Shown here one piece after another: positions 9,501 to 15,821 of a stretch of 64,000 nucleotides of DNA. The notes beneath the pieces were generated by a model. It made no database searches. It was not told the DNA's origin and saw only the letters and a list, made by a program, of their open reading frames with translations. Location of the stretch: NCBI GenBank assembly GCA_002842045.1, contig PHBX01000006.1, forward strand, positions 149,570 through 213,569, given 5' to 3'. Each line of letters starts with the position of its first letter. Positions within the stretch are counted from its first letter, which is position 1. The translations under genes and the position numbers were made by a program. This DNA comes from Chloroflexi bacterium HGW-Chloroflexi-3. Its GTDB lineage: Bacteria > Chloroflexota > Anaerolineae > Anaerolineales > Anaerolineaceae.

Positions 9501-10096
9501 CTGCTGAAGGTAATTTCATCACCATGTGGGGATACTTTGGCGCAGCAGAAAATCCAGATGGTTTCTGGGGACCACGGGGGATTATTGTGGATGATGAAAA
9601 TCGTGTCTATATAGCAGATACAGGGAATAAACGCATAGCTGTCTTTGACTCAAATGGAAATTTCTTAACTCAATTCGGTGAAGCAGGTTTCGACCTGGGA
9701 CAACTGGATGAACCTGTTGGCTTGGCAATGGGATTAAATGGAGAAATTTATATTTCTGATACCTGGAACCAACGCATTCAGGTTTTCATGCCAGATTCAG
9801 AGAAAACAACTTACTATGCCATTAATTCCTGGGATGTGGTTGGTTGGTTTGGACAGAGCCTGGATAATAAACCATTCCTGACTACCGATAATTTTGGAAA
9901 TGTGTATACCACCGATCCTGAAGGTTTTCGGGTATTAGGTTTCCAACCGGATGGCCAATTTATCATGGGCTGGGGCGATTACAGCCCGAGTTCGGATGGA
10001 TTTGGATTACCTGCTGCCTTAGTGTTTGACCGCAACAACGGCGTCTGGGTATCCGATGCCGGTAATAGTGTTCTATTACATTTCAACTTGCCGTGA
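6584..10096 (+). CDS. Agl23-like (TIGR03663) membrane glycosyltransferase-fold protein with C-terminal NHL repeats
   Basis: The 1170-residue protein begins with a cytoplasmic leader, then many membrane helices to about residue 690. Early on it has the SHDEVNHVVPSWDLATGKGY segment and GPLQFHLIALSYFMFGDSD, as in the TIGR03663/PMT-like (GT-C fold) family. A soluble region follows, and from about residue 890 at least five NHL repeats form a beta-propeller (GPDDSIYVADSRNHRIQRF, GPDGSVYVTDTWNHRVQKF, DDENRVYIADTGNKRIAVF, GLNGEIYISDTWNQRIQVF). A GTG 15 nt upstream is in frame, but GGAG lies 9 nt before this ATG and favours it. By family it would act on lipid-linked sugars at the membrane, with an extracellular propeller; the exact reaction is not known. 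Confidence 0.82.
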   Translation: MNSEKTSNTWLDKPISDYLPKLTIENVFIIIIIVLAIVSRFYDLGARVMSHDEVNHVVPSWDLATGKGYVQDPITHGPLQFHLIALSYFMFGDSDFSSRIPAALGSVAAIVLILFLFKPYLGKYGHLIGGFLFLISPYLLFYGRYTRNEGLIEFIAVLMIYATLRYLDRGDTFSLLLLTISHALNFAAKETAYIYIAILLLFLAFQFLTEVIRERWRTIQSRKLFVILMVITMGLLFAGIILGYMNAKQNPTNELGEVISQSASNIGLLASLSVLVAILIGISTIIVLVKGIGLDAIRHLRTFDLLILNGTIVLPLLAAFPINIIGSLLGQNWKPTDYTTMGMIRIGVALLVFGGIAVAIGIWWNRKVWFKNMVVFWAIFIVFYTTFFTNGRGFFTGIVGSLGYWLEQQAVNRGTQPLYYYAVLQMPFYEYLTIFGFFIAIIFGLLHLRKSSLAVSVPLSPLTQANPVHPEIVETDEPEGVKNLLIEENISEDGQNEFIQNYEDGEETFIESPEFTPDHYRVPVLFLLGFFALMNLLAYSLAGEKMPWLTVHIALPFALTAAWGFDKLIGQIPWEKFKEGKSWVSLLLLPVLITSLLGFLGAIMGSTPPFQGNSLEQLQVTSTFLTSIIVLIFSSYGFVHFLRNFSWIGISRILVLAFSILLSFLTIRTAFTASFINYDNGKEFLVYAHADRGPKDILEQVEEISKRTVGEKKINVAYDNDSLYPYWWYFRDYPNKQWYTDKPTRDLLNSPIILASDQNYSKIDSLVKDDYVKYDYIRLVWPTQDYYFLTWERIRYAITNADMRSALFQIWLNKDYSKYAAIKGRGDLTISTWSPSDPIRMYIRKDVVGQIWNYGSMPAIISEPVVDPYEGKIQSLLPDKIIGYYGKGPGQLDAPRGVAIGPDDSIYVADSRNHRIQRFAEDGTLLNSWGIFADILSGEAPQGTFNEPWGIAIGPDGSVYVTDTWNHRVQKFTAEGNFITMWGYFGAAENPDGFWGPRGIIVDDENRVYIADTGNKRIAVFDSNGNFLTQFGEAGFDLGQLDEPVGLAMGLNGEIYISDTWNQRIQVFMPDSEKTTYYAINSWDVVGWFGQSLDNKPFLTTDNFGNVYTTDPEGFRVLGFQPDGQFIMGWGDYSPSSDGFGLPAALVFDRNNGVWVSDAGNSVLLHFNLP

Positions 10097-10131
10097 AAAG
10101 CTAATAAGTCGAAAAAATGATCCTTTAACGC

Positions 10132-10169
10132 AAGCTAGGTTTTTCACCTGGAAAAACCTAGCTTTTTTT
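10132..10169 (+). terminator. Rho-independent terminator after the Agl23-NHL gene
   Basis: AAGCTAGGTTTTTC (10132-10145) pairs perfectly over 14 bp with 10151-10164 around a 5-nt loop, followed by five more Ts. It lies 36 nt after the stop codon. Confidence 0.92.
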
Positions 10170-10198
10170 GAGCCACGCAAGAATTATTTATAACGAAA

Positions 10199-10380
10199 TT
10201 ATGATTTTTTATCCTGATTTTTGTATCCATCAATTATTGCACCTACAACAACACCCAAAGCAACACCGAATGCAGCTCCCATTGCGATGTTATTGTATAT
10301 ATAACACCCAAAGCAGCTCCAATTGCAACACCAAAGACAATTCCCAAACCTACACTAGATGATTTATTATTCTTATCCAT
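10199..10380 (-). pseudogene. Small glycine-zipper membrane protein, frameshifted in a TA repeat
   Basis: From an ATG at 10380 with ribosome site AAAGGTGATC the frame reads MDKNNKSSSVGLGIVFGVAI then GAALGVIYTI and drifts to a premature stop. A second frame continues NNIAMGAAFGVALGVVVGAI and ends DGYKNQDKKS at 10199. The two halves join if one TA unit is removed from the TATATATA run at 10296-10303. The restored product (about 59 residues) is two glycine-rich GxxxG helices, a hairpin of the glycine-zipper type. Either a real slippage mutation or a sequence error is possible. Function unknown. Confidence 0.68.
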
Positions 10381-10411
10381 TATTGATCACCTTTTCTCCG
10401 ATAAAATTTAC

Positions 10412-11017
10412 TTAAACAGAGATTTCCCTTTTAATATCATCAATCGATTCAACAATAATCCAGTCATCCATATTTCCTGCTCTTTCATATGCAAATGGAG
10501 AAATACTGGTTACATTTTTTAGATCAATCAGACAAAGATATCTTTTTCCCGACCATCTCATCAATTGATCATCAGTCAATTTTAATTTTTCCATGTGGTC
10601 CTTAATCAATTGGATAGACGCTTCTTCTGATAACCTGTCAGAGTTTATTACCCCTGCGACCTCACCTTTTACGACAATCAATCCTTTGCCATCATTTTCA
10701 ATCAAATAAACAGTCTCCCCTTTAGTTACTCTCCCATAGGGGAGTTTTCTACCAGCAGCACCTCAGATGAGCATTGATTTTTCACCTTGTACAATCCTCG
10801 CCAACTCTTTTGCTTTCACATCACAATAAGCCAGATGATCCATTTTGCACCTCAAAGATGATTTACAGTTTTTTTGTTTGATCCCTTTTAACATAGCATA
10901 GTCCCAAAAATTGATCCCTACCCGAGTAGACAGTAATAACACGTCCAATCCTCCAATAATTTTCTCAAACTTTTGGCGAGATTTAATAACAATCGATGGC
11001 TTCATGGTAAGATACAT
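10412..11017 (-). pseudogene. ASCH/PUA-like protein gene interrupted by an in-frame TGA
   Basis: Two stretches in the same frame flank a TGA at 10763-10765. Upstream is an 84-codon part ending VQGEKSMLI. Downstream, GAAGRKLPYGRVTKGETVYL continues for about 115 codons with KRYLCLIDLKNVTSISPF and GNMDDW. A strand reading PYGRVxxGExVYLIEN followed by a GxVxxV core is typical of ASCH (PUA-like) domains. A C-to-T change in CGA (Arg) would create this stop and restore SMLIRGAAG. The second part alone has only a weak TTG start at 10705. The upstream start at 11017 (or the ATG at 11005) lacks a clear ribosome site and lies 23 bp from the divergent EamA gene. ASCH proteins are thought to bind RNA or modified bases; no specific role is claimed. 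Confidence 0.62.
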
Positions 11018-11040
11018 CGATTTGATTAGATTGGAAAATT

Positions 11041-11928
11041 ATGGGCGAAATTGCAGCCATTTCAGCAGCTTTCTTGTGGGCTTTATCATCGATATTGTTT
11101 TCGTTTTCTGGTAAACAAATCGGTTCTACGTCATTAAATCGTATTCGATTAAGTTTCGCTTTTTTATTTCTGATCATTACGCACACATTGGTTTATGGAA
11201 CTCCGATCCCTTTAAATGCAACCAATGAGCAATGGATATGGTTGGGACTATCTTCCATCATTGGTCTGGTTGTGGGAGACCTCTTTTTATTCCAATCTTT
11301 CATCATGGTCGGTCCCCGGTTGGCGATGTTGGTAATGGCAATCAGTCCTGTGATCAGTGCCTTGTTTGCCTGGATATTTCTGGGAGAGACCTTATCCTTA
11401 CTTCAAATAAGTGGGATCATTCTTACAATTGGGGGTATTTCACTTGTGATTTTGGATCGTAATAATTCTCACAATCCGATATATGGTGAACGCCGCAAAT
11501 GGGTTGGTATTCTTTTTGGAGTAGGGGCAGCCATTGGTCAGGCTGTCGGACTTATTTTTGCCAAAAAAGGTTTACCCCCTGAATTTCCTGCCCTTTCCGG
11601 AGTTGTCATTCGGGTTCTGGTTGCTGTGATTACTGTATGGTTTTTTGCAATTTTAACGAAACAATTTAAAAAGAGTTTTCAACAATTCAGGCAATTTCCC
11701 AAAGCCTTTCGATTCGCGTTCGCAGGTGCAATGGTGGGACCTTTTCTGGGTGTCTGGCTATCATTGATTGCTGTTCAATTTGCCAAGGTAGGAATCGCAT
11801 CGACTCTCATGGCATTAACCCCCATCTTCCATTTACCAATTGGCACAATTTTGAAAGAAAAAATTACAAAACAAGCCATTGCAGGTACATTTATTGCGAT
11901 GGTCGGTGTAGCCATTATCTTTTTGTAA
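11041..11928 (+). CDS. EamA/DMT-family transporter
   Basis: The 295-residue protein has ten predicted membrane helices in two EamA repeats (about 1-135 and 150-295). The first repeat ends SALFAWIFLGETLSLLQISG, the usual F-L-x-E signature of the drug/metabolite transporter superfamily; the second has TPIFHLPIGTILKEKITKQA in the matching place. There is no good ribosome site before the ATG (GATTGGAAAATT). It is divergent from the broken ASCH-like gene. Substrate unknown. Confidence 0.85.
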   Translation: MGEIAAISAAFLWALSSILFSFSGKQIGSTSLNRIRLSFAFLFLIITHTLVYGTPIPLNATNEQWIWLGLSSIIGLVVGDLFLFQSFIMVGPRLAMLVMAISPVISALFAWIFLGETLSLLQISGIILTIGGISLVILDRNNSHNPIYGERRKWVGILFGVGAAIGQAVGLIFAKKGLPPEFPALSGVVIRVLVAVITVWFFAILTKQFKKSFQQFRQFPKAFRFAFAGAMVGPFLGVWLSLIAVQFAKVGIASTLMALTPIFHLPIGTILKEKITKQAIAGTFIAMVGVAIIFL

Positions 11929-11965
11929 TTTAACTGATTTCGCATTTTGTCAAAATAAATCAATG

Positions 11966-11980
11966 ACAAGTTAAACTTGT
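11966..11980. repeat. Short perfect palindrome ACAAGTTAAACTTGT
   Basis: Two 7-bp arms around one central base, followed by TTTTA, lie between the EamA stop and the MoaD start. The loop is too small for a normal terminator, so it may be a binding site for a dimeric regulator of the MoaD/AOR genes. This is only a suggestion. Confidence 0.3.
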
Positions 11981-12030
11981 TTTATCCATTTAGCTTTTGT
12001 ATCATTTTAAGACAACCTGATCAGTAAATT

Positions 12031-12270
12031 ATGAAGATATATATTAAATTGTTGGCAAATTACCGTAATTATCTTCCTGAAGGCACGAACGGGGATCAGA
12101 TTTCCATCGTTGTGCCTGAAGATATTTGTCCTGAAGAAATCCTGGATATGTTTTCACTTCCACCAATTCCTGAGAGCGTCGTATTAATCAATGGCCGAAC
12201 AATGGTACCTGGAGAACCAATAAATGAGGGGGATGTTATTTGTGCATTTTCCGCAATGGCTGGAGGCTAA
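12031..12270 (+). CDS. MoaD/ThiS-family sulfur-carrier-like protein
   Basis: The 79-residue protein has a beta-grasp fold pattern and ends in AMAGG. The exposed Gly-Gly tail is the site that is adenylated and thiocarboxylated in MoaD and ThiS. It sits 23 nt upstream of an aldehyde:ferredoxin oxidoreductase gene, an arrangement known for AOR genes, where such proteins are thought to serve tungstopterin cofactor synthesis. No clear ribosome site precedes the ATG. Partner enzymes (MoaE, MoeB) are not in the window. Confidence 0.85.
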   Translation: MKIYIKLLANYRNYLPEGTNGDQISIVVPEDICPEEILDMFSLPPIPESVVLINGRTMVPGEPINEGDVICAFSAMAGG

Positions 12271-12293
12271 TTAATTTAAGAGGAGTGACAAAA

Positions 12294-14135
12294 ATGTTTG
12301 CATGGCATGGAAAAATTTTAAGAGTAAATCTTAGTACTAAAAAGATAAAAGTCGAATCAGTTAACGAAGAATTTGCAGCAAAATATCTTGGTGGCCGTGG
12401 ATGGGCGATAAAATATCTTTTGGATGAAATGGATCCAAAAGCAGACCCTCTTTCTCCAGAAAATGTGATGATTTTTGCCACAGGTCCACTCACTGCGACG
12501 GTTGCTCCAACTGGAAATCGCTACATGCTTGTTACCAAATCTCCTCTTACGGGTGCGCTAACTGATTCAAACTCTGGAGGTTTCTTCCCAACCGAAATGA
12601 AACGTACCGGGTTTGATATGTTCATTTTTGATGGCAAAGCTGAATCTCCTGTGTATTTATGGGTGAATGATGATCACGTTGAATTGAGACCAGCCGATCA
12701 TGTATGGGGAAAATTAGTCCCCGAAACCGAAGATCTCCTTCTTTCAGAAACGGATCCAAAAGCCAGAGTTGCATGCATCGGACCTGGAGGAGAGAACCAG
12801 GTTCTGTTTGCTTCAATTATGAATGACAAACATCGAGCAGCGGGACGTTCCGGAGTTGGAGCAGTAATGGGGTCAAAGAATCTAAAAGCAGTTGTCGTTC
12901 GAGGATCCCACAAAGTAGAAGTTGCATATCCCAACGAATTGGAAGCGTATTGCAAAGTGATGGCCAAAAAAGTTGGAGATGTCATGAAAGCTGGTGGCGC
13001 CATGCGTGTGTATGGAACATCATACGTACCTCCCATTACAAATGAAATGGGAATTTTGCCGACCAGGAATTTTCAATCCGGTCGTTTTGAAGGAATTGCT
13101 GGTATTACCGGAGATGTCATCAATGAAAAATTCTTAAAGAAGCCTAAACCGTGTTTTCGCTGTCCAATTGCCTGCGGTCGCGATACCAAAGTAAATGATC
13201 CTAAATATGCCGGAGAAGGTGAAGGACCAGAATACGAAACCATAGCAGCTTATGGGAGTGGGTGTGGTATCGATAACATGGCTGCGATTATAAAAGCCAA
13301 CTATCTTTGTAATGAGTATGGATTGGATACTATCTCTGCGGGTATGACGATTGCCTGTGCAATGGAAATGGCAGAAAAAGGGATTATCCCAAGAGAATCC
13401 ATGGGTTTTGATCTAAAATTTGGTGATCCTGATGCCATTATTTCTCTCACTCACCAGATTGCGAATAAGAGCGGATTCGGGAAAGAATTATCCCAAGGAA
13501 GCTTCCGATTAGCCAACAGTTACGGGCATCCCGAGTTAGCAGTTACAGCCAAAAAACAGGAATTTCCAGGTTATGATCCGCGTGGTTCGAAAGGAATGGG
13601 ATTGCTCTATGCAACCTCCAACAAGGGTGCATCTCACATGGCTGGCGATATAGCCTATAGTGAAGTCTTTGGCGTCCCTCGAAAAATTGACTCACTATCC
13701 CTGGAGAACAAACCAGAACTGGTTAAACGGTTTGAGGATGCATTTGCGGTCATTGATTCAACTGGATTGTGTGTATTTCTATCTGTCCGTTACATGTTCG
13801 AAGATAAAGTGGAATTATGGCCGACGCCGTTATCCGAAGTTATGAGATTATCCACCGGACATCCATTTACACAACATAGTTTGTTGGATGCCGGAGATCG
13901 CATTTTCAACATGGAAAGGCTTTTCTTGTTGAAAGCAGGATTTTCAAAGGAAGATGATACACTTCCTCACAGAATGTTACATGAACCTCTCCCTGAAGGA
14001 ACCGGGAAAGGTCATGTTGTTGAGTTGGATAAAATGTTACCTCGCTTTTATGAATTGCGTGGTTGGAGTCAGGATGGTATTCCGACAGCCAACAAGCTGG
14101 AAAGTTTGGAAATTGCTGAGTATCAATTAAAATGA
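12294..14135 (+). CDS. aor: Tungsten-type aldehyde:ferredoxin oxidoreductase
   Basis: The 613-residue protein begins MFAWHGKILRVNLSTKKIKV, the AOR family N-terminus. Features include TDSNSGGFFPTEMKRTGFDM in the pterin-binding domain 1, and CFRCPIAC at about residue 286, which with a later Cys (DSTGLCVFL, about 488) would hold the [4Fe-4S] cluster. The family oxidises aldehydes to acids while reducing ferredoxin, or runs in reverse, using a tungsten bis-pterin centre in the cytoplasm. The ATG at 12294 follows AGGAG by 8 nt; an earlier in-frame start inside moaD is rejected on this basis. With the ADP-forming acyl-CoA synthetase it suggests ferredoxin-linked amino acid or aldehyde fermentation. 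Which AOR subfamily (AOR, FOR, GOR) is not resolved. Confidence 0.92.
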   Translation: MFAWHGKILRVNLSTKKIKVESVNEEFAAKYLGGRGWAIKYLLDEMDPKADPLSPENVMIFATGPLTATVAPTGNRYMLVTKSPLTGALTDSNSGGFFPTEMKRTGFDMFIFDGKAESPVYLWVNDDHVELRPADHVWGKLVPETEDLLLSETDPKARVACIGPGGENQVLFASIMNDKHRAAGRSGVGAVMGSKNLKAVVVRGSHKVEVAYPNELEAYCKVMAKKVGDVMKAGGAMRVYGTSYVPPITNEMGILPTRNFQSGRFEGIAGITGDVINEKFLKKPKPCFRCPIACGRDTKVNDPKYAGEGEGPEYETIAAYGSGCGIDNMAAIIKANYLCNEYGLDTISAGMTIACAMEMAEKGIIPRESMGFDLKFGDPDAIISLTHQIANKSGFGKELSQGSFRLANSYGHPELAVTAKKQEFPGYDPRGSKGMGLLYATSNKGASHMAGDIAYSEVFGVPRKIDSLSLENKPELVKRFEDAFAVIDSTGLCVFLSVRYMFEDKVELWPTPLSEVMRLSTGHPFTQHSLLDAGDRIFNMERLFLLKAGFSKEDDTLPHRMLHEPLPEGTGKGHVVELDKMLPRFYELRGWSQDGIPTANKLESLEIAEYQLK

Positions 14136-14164
14136 TTTGATTGGTAACTCCATCAATTTATTAT

Positions 14165-14557
14165 TTATTTATGAGGACTTTTTTTCAGATCATCCTTAAA
14201 TAATCCAGTCAACACAAAACTGACAATACTGACGATGATAGCACCAATTAGTCCTACCCAGAAATTGTCAACGGTAAATCCCACCTGAAAATGAGTACCA
14301 ATCCAGCCAGCCATTAAGAACATCAAGGTATTAATGACCAGTGTTCCCAATCCCAACGTCAGAATTAAAAGTGGACAACTCATAACAACCAGCATAGGTT
14401 TAATGATGGCATTTACCAAACCGAAAATTAATGCCAGCCATACAAAACTCAACCAGTTTTCATTTTGGGGATTGATACCGCGACCATCTAACAAAGCTAC
14501 CGCAGCATATAAAGCGACTGCATTAATTCCTAATCGAATAAGCAATTTTTTCATCAT
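14165..14557 (-). CDS. PF04020-type four-helix membrane protein (phage holin family IV-like)
   Basis: The 130-residue protein has four hydrophobic helices and the motif WLALIFGLVNAIIKPMLVVM, diagnostic of the DUF360/PF04020 family often labelled phage holin family. Despite the name it is a common chromosomal protein of unknown role and no phage genes are near. The ATG at 14557 has GGAG only 3 nt away; the second ATG at 14554, 6 nt from it, is an equally good start. It converges with aor, 29 bp apart. Confidence 0.85.
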   Translation of the reverse strand: MMKKLLIRLGINAVALYAAVALLDGRGINPQNENWLSFVWLALIFGLVNAIIKPMLVVMSCPLLILTLGLGTLVINTLMFLMAGWIGTHFQVGFTVDNFWVGLIGAIIVSIVSFVLTGLFKDDLKKSPHK

Positions 14558-14604
14558 TATCTCCTTTACTAATTAAATACGTTTTTCTTTTGGTAAAGTT
14601 GCAT

Positions 14605-15594
14605 TTACTTAAGAGAAAATCCTGTTGGAATAATCGTCTCTTCCATCCAGATCAACGTGTGATTTTTATCAAAACCTAAATTCGTAAATGCATCTTCGCC
14701 CCGACCAACAGGATAATTTATTGTTTGAGGTCGCATGTTAATTGTTGATGATCGAAAATATGGTACCGCAGCGGAAATTACATCCTCATCGTGATTTTCT
14801 TCTGCTACAATCCATAAATTATCAGCGTACAAAGTTGTTCTCTCCAGGGATGCAAAACCAAGCAGCTTATTTCCATGATAGATGCTGATATTGGTAATAG
14901 AAATCCCTGATAAGAATCTTGATAATCCATGCCAGAAACCAGGTAATAATCTTTTTTCTTTCAACCCTACATTCCAGCGGATTTCCTCTGGATAGAATAC
15001 TTGCAATAGATGCTTTTGATTTTCCCATTCGAAATCTTTTCTCTTTCGAATCTTGAAATCATTTTTGATTAATTCAGTCAATTTCTTTCTGGATTTAATT
15101 GTATATGTTGAGCGCCGGCAACGTTCCACAAATCCCATTTGTGTATACAGGTTGATAGCTGCTGGATTATCGTCCCGAACCTGAAGCCAGGTACTTTTGG
15201 CGGATTTTTCTCTGGCATATTTCAACGCTCTGGCTGTTAAGTCAAATGCTATCCTTTGTCTGCGAAACTCAGGGTGAACCGCTACATTGGCGATCAGATA
15301 AACAAAATCCCCATTTTTATGAAATGGAATCATGGATAAATTCCCAACAATGCGTCCATCTATCTCATACACAAAGCCCTGTATTGGAGCAAATGTATGC
15401 TGCGGTCTCCCTACACCTAAATACAAACTACTGTTGTCGGATGCTAATTTTCGTAAATATCGAATATAGTCCAGACCATCTTCATCAATTGTGTCTTTAA
15501 AACACAACTCAATCAGATCAGCAATCGCTCTAAGATCAGTACTCGGATTTAACGCCCGAATTTGTCCAACCCTTTTTCCTGATTCATCATTCAT
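14605..15594 (-). CDS. GNAT-family N-acetyltransferase with an extra C-terminal domain
   Basis: In this 329-residue protein, the GNAT domain lies at about residues 10-170. Motif A is VAVHPEFRRQRIAFDLTARA (acetyl-CoA loop R-R-x-R-I-A), and the motif B region is VRDDNPAAINLYTQMGFVE. Residues 180-320 look like a second, degenerate GNAT-like half, ending near a repeated NLGFDKNHTLIWM pattern similar to the first half's YTQMGF segment. The substrate is unknown. No Shine-Dalgarno sequence precedes the ATG, and a promoter ends almost at the start codon, so the mRNA may be leaderless. Confidence 0.82.
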   Translation of the reverse strand: MNDESGKRVGQIRALNPSTDLRAIADLIELCFKDTIDEDGLDYIRYLRKLASDNSSLYLGVGRPQHTFAPIQGFVYEIDGRIVGNLSMIPFHKNGDFVYLIANVAVHPEFRRQRIAFDLTARALKYAREKSAKSTWLQVRDDNPAAINLYTQMGFVERCRRSTYTIKSRKKLTELIKNDFKIRKRKDFEWENQKHLLQVFYPEEIRWNVGLKEKRLLPGFWHGLSRFLSGISITNISIYHGNKLLGFASLERTTLYADNLWIVAEENHDEDVISAAVPYFRSSTINMRPQTINYPVGRGEDAFTNLGFDKNHTLIWMEETIIPTGFSLK

Positions 15595-15602
15595 TCGGTA
15601 TT

Positions 15603-15631
15603 ATTTTACACTACTGAAATGGATAAACAAA
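15603..15631 (-). promoter_or_regulatory. Promoter of the GNAT gene, predicted leaderless
   Basis: On the minus strand TTGTTT (15626-15631), a 17-bp spacer and TAAAAT (15603-15608) precede the ATG at 15594. Initiation about 7 nt after the -10 box would fall 1-2 nt before the start codon. Confidence 0.5.
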
Positions 15632-15757
15632 ATGAATCAACGTTAAATTATAATTTTTCGATCATCCCGGTCTGTTTCCTGCAACTGTATTAAAAATTCT
15701 CTATCGAAATTCTTATATGCTTCTAATACAATACTAGCAATTTAAAGGATTGGATTT

Positions 15758-15766
15758 TGATATAAT
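15758..15766 (+). promoter_or_regulatory. Extended -10 promoter for clpC
   Basis: TGATATAAT (TATAAT at 15761-15766 with the TG extension) lies 55 nt before the clpC start. No convincing -35 box is present, as expected for an extended -10 promoter. Confidence 0.5.
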
Positions 15767-15821
15767 CCTAAATAATAAAGAAATGTGTATGAACCATGCA
15801 TAATGGAAGGACAATACCCAT

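Noticed and set aside
10763..10765. Selenocysteine or recoded TGA
   Set aside because: No hairpin of SECIS type was seen, the site fits Arg rather than Cys, and other genes in the window use TGA as a normal stop (for example nuoN).
12240..12293. Longer start for the AOR gene inside moaD
   Set aside because: The ATG at 12294 has AGGAG at the right distance and gives the family N-terminus.
14165..14557. Phage holin and hence a prophage
   Set aside because: PF04020 proteins are common on chromosomes and no phage genes, integrase or attachment sites are near.
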